Shown here: in pieces, positions 1 to 7,613 of the stretch
Layout: the number at the start of each line of letters is the position of its first letter
Position numbering within the stretch: the first letter of the stretch is position 1
Source of the DNA: JALENY01 sp036310185
GTDB taxonomy: Bacteria > Bacillota > Clostridia > Lachnospirales > Lachnospiraceae
Assembly (NCBI GenBank): GCA_036310185.1
Contig: JAXJSH010000072.1
Span: forward strand, 1-21,822
Reading direction: 5' to 3'
Length of the DNA: 21,822 nucleotides
Notes under the pieces: generated by a model
Seen by the model: only the letters and a program-made list of their open reading frames with translations
Told to the model about the DNA's origin: nothing
The model's database searches: none
Translations under genes and position numbers: made by a program

Positions 1-35
1 AAAAAATAAGTAAGCTAACAAAGAATGGAAATGTT

Positions 36-719
36 ATGAAGATAAGACATAATTATATAGATGCGGGAAGCGGTGAGCCGCTGATTCTGCTTCATGGAAA
101 TGGAGAAAGCTGCGAATACTTTGAACATCAGATTGCATATTTTCAAAAATATTATCGCGTAATTGCCCTTGACACAAGAGGGCATGGAAAAACCGAACGC
201 GGAACGGCACCGTTTACGATTGCCCAGTTTGCAGAAGATTTGTACAAGTTTATGCAGAGTCTGAAAATTGAAAAAGCCCATATTCTTGGGTTTTCGGACG
301 GTGGAAATATTGCCCTGGTAATTGCTTTGAAATATCCGGAATGTGTAGATAAATTGATTTTAAACGGAGCCAATCTCTATTCTTCCGGTGTAAGGCCGAC
401 GGTGCAGGTACCCATTATTATCGGTTATAAAATCGCCAGCCTGTTTGCAGGAAAAAGTCCGGAAGCGAAAAAGAATGCGGAGATGCTCGGACTTATGGTA
501 AATGATCCGAATCTGACACAGGAAGAGGTTTCTCAAATAAAAAACAGGACACTGGTGATTGCCGGAACAAAGGATATGATTAAAACAAAGCACAGCAGGC
601 TGATCGCGGACAGCATACCGGATTCAAAACTGGTTTTTATTCCGGGAAATCATTTTATTGCCAATAAAAAGCCGGAGCAGTTTAATATGGAAGTGGAACG
701 ATTCCTGAAAGAAAAATGA
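36..719 (+). CDS. alpha/beta hydrolase
   Basis: A 227-residue soluble alpha/beta-hydrolase-fold enzyme, probably an esterase or related hydrolase; the substrate cannot be read from sequence. An HGNG oxyanion-hole motif lies at residues 20-23. The nucleophile elbow GFSDGG puts the catalytic Ser at 87, the acid is probably Asp180 (AGTKD), and the catalytic His is 206 (PGNH). The cap between strands 6 and 7 (about 112-165) is short, so the protein is slightly smaller than the usual 250-280 residues. There is no signal peptide, so it should be cytosolic. The start at 36 follows a weak GGAA about 6 nt upstream. The HD-domain gene follows after roughly 80 nt on the same strand, so co-transcription is possible. 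The fold call is firm; no specific function is assigned. Confidence 0.9.
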   Translation: MKIRHNYIDAGSGEPLILLHGNGESCEYFEHQIAYFQKYYRVIALDTRGHGKTERGTAPFTIAQFAEDLYKFMQSLKIEKAHILGFSDGGNIALVIALKYPECVDKLILNGANLYSSGVRPTVQVPIIIGYKIASLFAGKSPEAKKNAEMLGLMVNDPNLTQEEVSQIKNRTLVIAGTKDMIKTKHSRLIADSIPDSKLVFIPGNHFIANKKPEQFNMEVERFLKEK

Positions 720-801
720 AAATAACAGTCATTACGCTGACAAAAGATAATTGGAATATATAAACGAATGAACTGGATATGTGATAGGAGTAATGAAAAT
801 T

Positions 802-1347
802 ATGACAAGAGAAGAAGCGTGGAATTTATTGACGGAGTACAACAAAGAGGAATTTCATCTGGAGCATGCCCGGATAGTAGAGCAGACAATGAGGTATTTT
901 GCAAATAAATTGGGCTATGGTGATGAAGTGGATTTTTGGGGTATCGTCGGTCTTTTACATGATCTGGATTTTGAGGGTTATCCGGATGAGCATTGTATCA
1001 AAGAACAGGAAATTATGCGGGAAAGAGGAATAGATGAAAGGATCATCCATGCAGCCGCAAGCCATGGATATGCGATTACAGTAGATATTAAGCCTGAGCA
1101 TGAAATGGAAAAAGTCCTGTATGCGGTGGATGAACTGACAGGGCTGATCGGTGCAGTCGCAATTATGAGACCTTCAAAAAGTGTACAGGATCTGGAATTA
1201 AAATCAGTAAAGAAAAAGTATAAAAGCAAAAATTTTGCTGCCGGATGCTCCAGAGAAGTCATTGAACGTGGAGCGCAAATGCTTGGATGGGAACTGGATG
1301 AGTTGATTAGTCAGACCATAGAAGCTCTGCGCAGCTTTCGGGAATGA
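802..1347 (+). CDS. HD-domain hydrolase (HDIG-type)
   Basis: A 181-residue HD-superfamily metal-dependent phosphohydrolase. The metal-binding residues are visible as His22 (HLEHA), the His53-Asp54 doublet (LLHDLDFEGYP) and Asp110 (AVDELTG), with further conserved His64, His83 and His88 (AASHGYA). Small HD proteins of this type are widespread in Clostridia; a nucleotide or phosphoester substrate is inferred from the family only. Three in-frame starts exist: GTG at 781, ATG at 793 and ATG at 802. The GGAG at 787-790 is too close to 793 (2 nt) but 11 nt from 802, and family members typically begin with a Met just before the EEAW-like helix, so 802 is chosen. The protein is cytosolic, with no membrane segment. 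Confidence 0.85.
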   Translation: MTREEAWNLLTEYNKEEFHLEHARIVEQTMRYFANKLGYGDEVDFWGIVGLLHDLDFEGYPDEHCIKEQEIMRERGIDERIIHAAASHGYAITVDIKPEHEMEKVLYAVDELTGLIGAVAIMRPSKSVQDLELKSVKKKYKSKNFAAGCSREVIERGAQMLGWELDELISQTIEALRSFRE

Positions 1348-1735
1348 AAATTTATACCAGAAGTATAATGGCAAATCCGGTGTTCCATGTTCATAATGAA
1401 AAAACAGATTTTTGATGGAAGAAGTAATAGAGGACGGAATTTTGTTATAAAAAGTAATGTTAGTGATAGGGGACTAAGTCACTATTTATCAGAATAATTT
1501 GTGGAAAATGAGATTCGTACAATGGAGAAAAAGTCATATAAATTATATTCATTTGTAATGTGCCTGGTTGTAAATATGTGATAAAATGTACATAGTGCAC
1601 GTAAGTGATATATCGGCAAAAGAAACCCCTGGAAATTTCGTGAAAAACAGAATTGCGAAGGTGCATATTCATAGTGAACGAAATGTTGCTTGCGGCAGCA
1701 AAAGAAAGTGAAATCAGATAAAAGGAGACTTGATT
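1348..1735 (+). other. intergenic region upstream of the GH13 gene
   Basis: No convincing gene lies in these 388 bases. Small inverted repeats are present: TTATAC/GTATAA at 1352-1368, TAGTGA/TCACTA at 1461-1484, and TTGCT/AGCAA at 1686-1701, the last one just upstream of the GH13 ribosome binding site and therefore a possible operator. None is followed by a U-run, so no intrinsic terminator is claimed for the HD gene. The 70-codon minus-strand frame over 1460-1672 has no supporting features. Confidence 0.5.
1579..1587 (+). promoter_or_regulatory. possible extended -10 for the GH13 gene
   Basis: The string TGATAAAAT matches an extended -10 (TGn followed by TAAAAT at 1582-1587). No good -35 hexamer sits 16-18 bp upstream, as expected for some extended -10 promoters. 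It would give a leader of about 140 nt. This is a weak call made from motif resemblance only. Confidence 0.3.
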
Positions 1736-3019
1736 ATGGCATCAACAACAAAAACAAATCTAAGAAATCAGGTTATGTACTCCGTCTACGTGAGAAACCA
1801 CACAGAAGAAGGTACTTTTAAAGCATTGGAACAGGATCTGGATCGAATCAAAGCACTGGGTGCCGACATCATCTGGCTGATGCCGATTCATTCGGTTGGA
1901 GAAAAAGCGAAAAAAGGAACACTGGGAAGCCCTTATGCAATCCGCAATTACCGGGAGGTGAACCCGGAGTTCGGAACACTGGAAGATCTGAAATCTCTGG
2001 TGAACGCAATCCATGAAAAAGGAATGAAATGCATCATTGATGTAGTTTACAATCACACCTCCCCGGATTCCTGGCTGGTTGAGAACCATCCGGAATATTT
2101 TTACCGAAAACCGGACGGAAACATGGGCAACCGTGTTGGGGACTGGAGCGATATCGTAGATCTGGATTATAATAATATGGAACTCTGGGATTATCAGATT
2201 GAGACGCTGAAGATGTGGGCCGGTACCGTGGATGGTTTCCGCTGTGACGTGGCACCGCTGATTCCGATTGAATTCTGGATGAGAGCAAGAAAAGAAGTGG
2301 CGGAGGTGAATCCGGACTGTTTCTGGCTCAGCGAATCCATAGAACCGGAATTCATCAGAGAACTTCGTTCCAGAGGTATGGTCAGCCACGCGGACTGTGA
2401 AGTATATCAGGCATTTGATGTGCTGTATGACTATGATATTCACAGAATTTTCCGCAATTATGTGGATGGAAAATGTCCGCTCAGTACATATGCAGATCGT
2501 GTAAACATGCAGGAATATATTTACCCGGTTAATTACGTGAAACTGCGTTATCTGGAAAATCATGATCAGGACAGAGCAAAATCTTTTATTCATACACAGG
2601 AAGCTCTGATGAACTGGACCGCATTTATCTATTTCCAGAAGGGTATGACCTTGATTTATGGCGGTCAGGAAACCGAAAATGATCGTACACCGAGCCTTTT
2701 TGATAAAGATACAGTAGACTGGAACACTGGTTACGATATTTCCGGATACTTAAGTGCGCTGTATGCATTTAAGAAAAATCCGATACTGACTGACAGTACC
2801 TATTCGGTAAAAGCATTTGATGGGGAAGATATTCTGGTGGGAATGCACGTAAGCGGCGAAAAGAAACTGGTTGGTGTATTCAGCTTCAAAGGACAGAAAG
2901 CAGAAGTGACGGTGGAACTGACTGACGGTGTTTATACCAACATTTTGAATCAGGCAGCAGTAGAAGTAAAAGACGGCAAAATCTACTGTGACGGAAATCC
3001 GATTATTGTGGAAGCCTGA
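1736..3019 (+). CDS. GH13 alpha-amylase-family glycosidase
   Basis: A 427-residue glycoside hydrolase family 13 protein with all four conserved regions: region I DVVYNH (102-107), region II GFRCDVA with the nucleophile Asp171, region III WLSES with the acid/base Glu200, and region IV ENHD ending at Asp277. A (beta/alpha)8 barrel fills most of the chain, with a short beta-sandwich domain at the C-terminus (about 360-427). There is no signal peptide, so it probably acts on maltodextrins or other short alpha-glucans imported into the cytosol; exact linkage specificity is not readable. The start is the ATG at 1736, 8 nt after GGAG (1724-1727); the in-frame TTG at 1730 is only 2 nt from that site. 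It stands alone, with no sugar transporter or regulator next to it. Confidence 0.92.
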   Translation: MASTTKTNLRNQVMYSVYVRNHTEEGTFKALEQDLDRIKALGADIIWLMPIHSVGEKAKKGTLGSPYAIRNYREVNPEFGTLEDLKSLVNAIHEKGMKCIIDVVYNHTSPDSWLVENHPEYFYRKPDGNMGNRVGDWSDIVDLDYNNMELWDYQIETLKMWAGTVDGFRCDVAPLIPIEFWMRARKEVAEVNPDCFWLSESIEPEFIRELRSRGMVSHADCEVYQAFDVLYDYDIHRIFRNYVDGKCPLSTYADRVNMQEYIYPVNYVKLRYLENHDQDRAKSFIHTQEALMNWTAFIYFQKGMTLIYGGQETENDRTPSLFDKDTVDWNTGYDISGYLSALYAFKKNPILTDSTYSVKAFDGEDILVGMHVSGEKKLVGVFSFKGQKAEVTVELTDGVYTNILNQAAVEVKDGKIYCDGNPIIVEA

Positions 3020-3079
3020 AACATTCCTGAACAAATTTTGCAAAATATCCCGGATAACAGTGTGGGGATAAAAATAGAA

Positions 3080-3108
3080 TTGAAACCGAAAGGTCTCTAT
3101 GCTATAAT
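3080..3108 (+). promoter_or_regulatory. sigma-A promoter of the MATE gene
   Basis: TTGAAA (3080-3085) and a perfect TATAAT (3103-3108) are separated by 17 bp, an almost ideal vegetative promoter. Transcription would begin near 3115 and run through a leader of about 210 nt into the MATE transporter gene. Read directly from sequence; not tested. Confidence 0.75.
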
Positions 3109-3199
3109 ATGAAAGCTTCAAAACAGAATGAAAAATCATCTGCTGCACTTTATGTAAATAAAATGAAAAGACAACTCTTTGCCGCCGGGTAAGGGATAA

Positions 3200-3250
3200 A
3201 ACGTCAGGCACTCTGTCATTAGGCCTTGGAAGATGGAGTGTTCTGACGTT
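3200..3250 (+). promoter_or_regulatory. leader hairpin before the MATE gene
   Basis: AACGTCAG (3200-3207) pairs perfectly with CTGACGTT (3243-3250). After a small internal loop, ACTC (3210-3213) pairs with GAGT (3236-3239). It is followed by TATTTTGTG, a weak U-rich stretch. It lies between the promoter at 3080 and the MATE start, so it could be an attenuator, an mRNA-stabilising structure, or a poor terminator for read-through from the GH13 gene. Between 3020 and 3080 there are only short palindromes (ATTTTGCAAAAT at 3035-3046) and no clear terminator. Confidence 0.5.
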
Positions 3251-3324
3251 ATTTTGTGCAGAAAAGTAATACCTGAAAACAGGCCAGGATAAGAAAAGGG
3301 AAATGAGTAACGGGGAGTATGAAA

Positions 3325-4638
3325 ATGGTTTGCAAAGTAAAAGAAATTTCAGTTGAGCGAAAATTTATAAAATATGTTTCACAGAATATTGTGGGGATGA
3401 TTGGAATATCGGCCTATATTCTGGCGGACACATTTTTTATTTCACAGGCAGAAGGTGCACGCGGTATAACGGCATTGAATCTGGTGCTGCCTTTGTATAG
3501 CCTTATTTTTGCCATTGGTTCCATGACCGGTGTGGGTGCGGCTACCAAGTACAGCATCCAGCGCGCTCGCGGTCATGAAGATGCCGACGACTTTTTTTCC
3601 AATGCCATAATATTTTCATTGGGAATCAGTGTGATTTTTGTGCTGCTGGGAATTTTTGTGCCGGATAAAATGGTTGGTCTGCTGGGCGGAGATGCAGAAA
3701 TCATAGCGGTTGGAACACCTTATACCAGATTTTTTATGGTATTTGCTCCGTTTTTCATGCTCAATTACATTTTTGGGGCATTTGTCCGCAACGACGGGAA
3801 TCCGTCTCTTGCTATGGCAGCGACACTCGCCAGCAGCATTTTCAATATTATCATGGATTATGTGCTGATGTTTCCGCTGAAGATGGGAATGGCCGGTGCG
3901 GCGCTGGCAACAGGTCTCTCGCCGGTCGTGGGTGTGATCGTGTGCAGTTTTCATCTGTTTTCCACAAAAAGTTCCGTTCGCTTTCGTATGATTCGTCCGG
4001 ATGGGAAAAAGCTGCTGCAGTCCTGGCAGTTGGGAATTTCAGCATTTATTGGCGAGATGTCTTCCGGTGTGACTACTATCGTATTTAATTTTCTGATTTT
4101 GGGGATGACCGGAAATGATGGTGTGGCGGCTTATGGTATTGTGGCAAATATTGCTATTGTAGCTACTGCGATTTTCAGCGGTATAGCCCAGGGAACACAG
4201 CCCCTTTTCAGTGATTTCTATGGGAAAAATGATAAGAAAGCCATAAAGAAGACCAGGAATATGGCAGTTGCAGCGGCAATTATTCTGGCAGTGATTGTGG
4301 TTCTGGCAACAAATATTTTGACAGATCAGATTGTTGCAGTTTTTAACAGTGATCAGAACCAGATCATGGCTGCATATGCAGCAGAGGGGGTTCGTCTTTA
4401 TTTCATCGGTTTTCTTTTTGCAGGATTTAATATTGTAGGTTCTGGTTATCTGAGTGCTACGGAAGCAGCGGGCTGGGCTTTTCTTACCTCTATTATGCGA
4501 GGATTTGCAGCAATTATTATCTGTGCTTTTGTGTTGGCAATGATTTTTGGAATGACCGGTATTTGGCTGGCTTTTCCGGCGGCGGAGTTTATAACGGCGA
4601 TGGTTATGGTTGTGGCAATAGTAAAATCCGGACGGTGA
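3325..4638 (+). CDS. MATE family multidrug/Na+ antiporter
   Basis: A 437-residue polytopic membrane protein with about twelve predicted helices in two related halves, the MATE (MatE, NorM/DinF-like) layout. Typical features are a first helix motif ending ADTFFIS, a charged loop after helix 2 (KYSIQRARGHEDAD), and glycine- and proline-rich helices such as GTPYTRFF and GAFVRNDGNP. Such proteins export cationic drugs or metabolites in exchange for Na+ or H+; the substrate is unknown here. The start is the ATG at 3325, 7 nt after GGGGAG (3312-3317); the earlier ATG at 3319 is only 1 nt from it. It is a single gene with its own promoter and a long leader. Confidence 0.9.
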   Translation: MVCKVKEISVERKFIKYVSQNIVGMIGISAYILADTFFISQAEGARGITALNLVLPLYSLIFAIGSMTGVGAATKYSIQRARGHEDADDFFSNAIIFSLGISVIFVLLGIFVPDKMVGLLGGDAEIIAVGTPYTRFFMVFAPFFMLNYIFGAFVRNDGNPSLAMAATLASSIFNIIMDYVLMFPLKMGMAGAALATGLSPVVGVIVCSFHLFSTKSSVRFRMIRPDGKKLLQSWQLGISAFIGEMSSGVTTIVFNFLILGMTGNDGVAAYGIVANIAIVATAIFSGIAQGTQPLFSDFYGKNDKKAIKKTRNMAVAAAIILAVIVVLATNILTDQIVAVFNSDQNQIMAAYAAEGVRLYFIGFLFAGFNIVGSGYLSATEAAGWAFLTSIMRGFAAIIICAFVLAMIFGMTGIWLAFPAAEFITAMVMVVAIVKSGR

Positions 4639-4854
4639 GTTGGGCGATTGCCTGCCGGAGTTCAGGTACTATTTGGGATATGTTTCTGTTTTGGTTAGTA
4701 TATTTATTTGATTGTACATATAAATCTTTCGTGTCCGCATCTATGGGTATACTATATGGTGAAACAGATATGAAATGTTTTCGAGCAAATTACATTTATT
4801 TTAAAAGCATTAAAGGCTGTAAAAACTTGGGGATTTATAGGAGGAACAATCTTG
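4639..4854 (+). other. non-coding stretch after the MATE gene
   Basis: AT-rich sequence between the MATE stop codon and the first 64-bp repeat unit. I find no gene and no convincing terminator, only the small CCTG/CAGG hairpin near 4650-4665. A plus-strand frame that overlaps the end of the MATE gene and runs to about 4862 is not supported by a ribosome binding site or a recognisable protein. Confidence 0.45.
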
Positions 4855-5428
4855 TCCGCTGAAACCTGCTCTTGGAGGGCTGAATGAGCGGCGAAAAAAC
4901 AGGAGATTAGGAATTTGGTCCACTGGAGCTAGCGCTTGTTATACCAGATGAGCAGGGAAAACAGGGATATGGTCCGCTGGAAACCGTGCTTGAAAGGCCG
5001 GATGAGTAGCGAAAAACCGGGAAAATAGAAGTGTTGTCCGCTGGAATCTGCGATTGAAAGGCCGGATGAGCAGCGAAAAATGAGGAAAGTGGGGATTTGG
5101 TCTGCTGGAAACCGCGCTTGAAAGGTCAGGTGAGCAGCGAAAAATGAGGAAAGTGGAAATTTTGTCCGCTGGAAACCGCGCTTGGAAGGTCAGGTGAGCA
5201 GCGAAAAACCGGAAAAACGGGAATCTTGTTTGCTGGAAACCGCGCTTGAAAGGCCAGATGAGCAGCGAAAAACCGGGAAAACAGGGATTTGGTCTGCTGG
5301 AAACCGCGCTTGGAAGGTCAGGTGAGCAGCGAAAAATGAGGAAAGTGGGAATTTGGTCCGCTGGAAACCGCGCTTGAAAGGCCAGATGAGCAGCGAAAAA
5401 CACGAGAAAACAGAATCTTGTCTGCTGA
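4855..5428 (+). repeat. tandem array of a 64-bp repeat
   Basis: Units start at 4855, 4919, 4973, 5037, 5101, 5165, 5229, 5293 and 5357, with a truncated unit from 5421. All steps are exactly 64 bp except 4919 to 4973, where 10 bp are lost. Each unit runs TCCGCTGGAAACCGCGCTTG, then AAAGGCCAGATGAGCAGCG, then a variable A/G-rich tail ending in TTGG or TTG. The first two units are most diverged and the inner seven most alike. Each unit carries a CGCTG/CAGCG inverted pair enclosing about 30 nt; several substitutions keep the pair as G-U wobble. There are no spacers, so it is not a CRISPR array. Function unknown. Confidence 0.92.
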
Positions 5429-5487
5429 AATTAACTTTTAGAAGGGGAGCTCCAGATACTTTATTTGGAATTTTGTGCATAGTCCGC

Positions 5488-5519
5488 GATAAATTGCAAA
5501 GGGAATCTTGCAATTTATT
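5488..5519 (+). repeat. perfect 12-bp inverted repeat
   Basis: GATAAATTGCAA (5488-5499) pairs with TTGCAATTTATT (5508-5519) around the 8-nt loop AGGGAATC; the outermost pair is G-U. It is AT-rich and lacks a downstream U-run, so it is not a standard terminator. It lies between the 64-bp array and the AGCS promoter and could be an operator, an mRNA end, or part of a repeat element. The rest of 5429-5611 shows no gene. Confidence 0.6.
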
Positions 5520-5611
5520 ACTAAGAAGGAATAAGAGAGTAATTATGGTAGTTATTATTAGCGAAAATTCTGACAATATAGAAAACTGTGAAAAATAAAT
5601 TGATAAAATAG

Positions 5612-5640
5612 TTGACAAGCAAATATTAGTATGATATTAT
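5612..5640 (+). promoter_or_regulatory. sigma-A promoter of the AGCS gene
   Basis: A perfect TTGACA (5612-5617) is followed after 17 bp by TATTAT (5635-5640). A TATAAT also overlaps at 5638-5643, but with a 20-bp spacer. Transcription would start near 5647, giving a leader of about 325 nt before the symporter gene. Confidence 0.75.
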
Positions 5641-5646
5641 AATCTC

Positions 5647-5971
5647 AACAAATAAAAGATTTAAAAATAAAATCCAAAAGGAAATAAAAACAGGAGGTAC
5701 GGACCACCGAAATAGGAAAGTAACACCTTCATAATTTAAGAAAAGAGAGGTAAAATCCGATGTACTCAGAAGAGTAGAAAGGGATGTTGATCGAAGTAAT
5801 GATTGACATCCCTTTTCTTTGTCCATTTTGGTTCGTGAAAAGAAATCGTCTTTTGTATTGTTTTTCGCTAAAATGCATAATAAATGGAAATGATATAAAA
5901 GAGAAATACTGGTCATCAGGCGGAGGCTCTGGTAAAATAAAAAAGAGTTTATATACGGGAAGGAAAAGAAA
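5647..5971 (+). promoter_or_regulatory. structured leader of the AGCS gene (possible riboswitch)
   Basis: The leader contains, in order: a hairpin with GGAGGT/ACCACC arms and an ACGG loop (5693-5708), a purine-rich stretch with the conserved-looking strings CACCGAA and GAGAGGTAAAATCCGATG (5704-5762), a short ACTC/GAGT hairpin near 5764-5775, and a strong intrinsic terminator (5778-5820) about 150 nt before the start codon. This arrangement of promoter, folded region, terminator and gene is that of a transcription-attenuation leader. AGCS genes are often under glycine riboswitches, but the canonical glycine aptamer is not convincingly present. Class unassigned. Confidence 0.45.
5778..5820 (+). 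terminator. intrinsic terminator within the AGCS leader
   Basis: A 15-bp stem formed by 5778-5792 and 5801-5815 with loop GAAGTAAT, including two G-U pairs, is followed by a U-rich tail (TTTTCTTTG in DNA). It lies downstream of the promoter at 5612 and upstream of the AGCS gene, which is the position of an attenuator. Upstream GATGT at 5759-5763 repeats part of the 5' arm and could compete for ACATC in the 3' arm. Confidence 0.8.
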
Positions 5972-7375
5972 ATGATTAATGATTTATTGACAAAACTGAA
6001 TGATTTTATGTACACGTATGTACTGATTATTTTACTGGTGGGCATTGGCGTGTATTTTACCATTCGTACCAGATTTGTTCAGGTGCGGCTGCTGAAAGAC
6101 GGAATCAGGTCTCTGTTGGAAAAGTCTGAGGATGGAAAAAATGGCGAAAAGAAAGTATCTTCGTTTCAGGCACTGATGATTTCTACTGCATCCCGCGTAG
6201 GTACCGGCAATATCGCAGGTATTGCCACAGCGATTGCGGCTGGTGGTCCGGGTGCAGTATTCTGGATGTGGCTGATGGCGGTGATTGGCGGAGCTTCTGC
6301 TTTTGTGGAAAGTACCCTTGCGCAGATTTATAAGGTGCGTCAGGATGGCCAGTTCCGGGGCGGCCCTTCTTATTATATGGAGCGTGCACTTGGAAAACGC
6401 TGGATGGGTGTACTGTTTTCGGTACTTTTGATTATCTGTTTTGCGTATGGATTTAATGGTCTTCAGGCATATAATATGTCTTCCGCACTGGAATATTATA
6501 TTCCAAATTACTCGGAAACCATGTTCCCGATGATTCTGGGTATCATTCTGGCGGCAGCCACGGCCTTTGTTATCTGGGGCGGCGTACATCGAATCGGTTT
6601 TATCACTTCTGTGTTAGTGCCGGTTATGGCAGTTGTGTATATTTTGATCGGTATTGTAACTATGATACTGCATATCACGGACATGCCGAACGTAATAGCG
6701 GTTATTTTAGAAAATGCCTTTGATTTTAAAGCAATTGCAGGCGGTCTGGCGGGAAGTGCGGTTGTAATCGGAATCAAGCGTGGTCTTTTTTCAAATGAAG
6801 CCGGTATGGGAAGTGCGCCCAATGCTTCTGCATCTGCAGATGTTGCCCATCCGGTACAGCAGGGACTGGTACAGGTTATTTCCGTATTTATCGATACACT
6901 GCTGATCTGTTCCAGTACAGCCATGATGCTGTTGGTGTCCGGTGTAGAAGGAAAAAGCGGTGTTCTGGATGGTATTCCCTATGTCCAGGCGGCCATCAGT
7001 TCCAATGTGGGAACCTGGGGAATTCATTTTATTACGGTTTCTATTTTTGCTTTTGCATTCAGTTCATTGATTGGAAATTATTATTATGCGGAGTCGAATA
7101 TTCTTTTTATTAAAAACAGTAAAGTGCTGCTGAATCTGTTTCGTGTGACCTGTATTGTGGCTATTTTCCTTGGAACCCAGGCGGATTTTTCGTTGGTGTG
7201 GAATCTGGCTGATGTTACTATGGGATTTATGGCAATTGTAAATATCATAGCCATATTTCTGCTTGGAAAAGTGGCATTCAAGGCGCTGGATAATTATGAA
7301 ATGCAGAAAAAACAGGGAAAAACGCCCACATTTCGCGGCGAAGATATCGGTGTGAAAGAAACAGTGTGGAAATAG
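5972..7375 (+). CDS. AGCS family alanine/glycine:Na+ symporter
   Basis: A 467-residue membrane protein of the alanine or glycine:cation symporter family (AgcS/AlsT-like), which takes up small amino acids with Na+ or H+. The family signature is present near residues 74-98 (SRVGTGNIAGIATAI followed by AAGGPGAVFWMW), with GGPSYYMERALG around 129-140 and NEAGMGSAPNASASADVAHP around 273-292. About ten to eleven transmembrane helices are evident, and the length is normal for the family. The ATG at 5972 follows GGGAAGG by about 8 nt. It is monocistronic behind its own promoter, leader and attenuator-like terminator, which suggests control by an amino acid or related signal. Confidence 0.94.
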   Translation: MINDLLTKLNDFMYTYVLIILLVGIGVYFTIRTRFVQVRLLKDGIRSLLEKSEDGKNGEKKVSSFQALMISTASRVGTGNIAGIATAIAAGGPGAVFWMWLMAVIGGASAFVESTLAQIYKVRQDGQFRGGPSYYMERALGKRWMGVLFSVLLIICFAYGFNGLQAYNMSSALEYYIPNYSETMFPMILGIILAAATAFVIWGGVHRIGFITSVLVPVMAVVYILIGIVTMILHITDMPNVIAVILENAFDFKAIAGGLAGSAVVIGIKRGLFSNEAGMGSAPNASASADVAHPVQQGLVQVISVFIDTLLICSSTAMMLLVSGVEGKSGVLDGIPYVQAAISSNVGTWGIHFITVSIFAFAFSSLIGNYYYAESNILFIKNSKVLLNLFRVTCIVAIFLGTQADFSLVWNLADVTMGFMAIVNIIAIFLLGKVAFKALDNYEMQKKQGKTPTFRGEDIGVKETVWK

Positions 7376-7613
7376 AAAGATTCTTTTAATTGCGCCAAGA
7401 GTGGATTGTGAAATGATATATACGGGAAAAAACAGGAATCTGCAGGCAAAAAGCATGTTATAAATATAAAATTCTCTTGAATTCCGGGAGCAGAGAGCAA
7501 AAATAGTATATATGAGGAAAATAGGAATATAGAAGTAAAAGCATATGACAAATACAACAGAAATAAAAAATGGCCTGAGAGAAAGAAAATCCGGCGGGAA
7601 AGGACAAAAGAAA

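Noticed and set aside
3109..3192. 27-codon frame upstream of the MATE gene
   Set aside because: Its ATG overlaps the -10 box of the strong promoter, so it would precede the expected transcript start, and it has no ribosome binding site.
4563..4862. 99-codon plus-strand frame overlapping the end of the MATE gene
   Set aside because: No ribosome binding site or recognised family; the first part is an out-of-frame reading of the MATE gene.
4855..5428. CRISPR array
   Set aside because: Whole 64-bp units repeat end to end with no unique spacers, and no cas genes are present. The same holds for the 15-bp array at 8173-8367.
4939..5618. Antisense repeat proteins across the 64-bp array
   Set aside because: Long minus-strand frames are open in more than one phase. 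Because 64 is not a multiple of three, each frame rotates through all three phases of the unit, so openness in one implies openness in the others. No ribosome binding site or recognisable domain supports coding.
5693..5708. Guanidine-II (mini-ykkC) type hairpin
   Set aside because: One hairpin has an ACGG loop, but that class needs a second ACGR hairpin nearby and none is present. The downstream gene is not a typical target.
5690..5775. Canonical glycine riboswitch
   Set aside because: Pieces resemble CACCGAAG and CAGGTAAAA of the glycine aptamer, but the enclosing stems and the GGAGAG/CTCTCAG pairing cannot be drawn convincingly, so I leave the class open.
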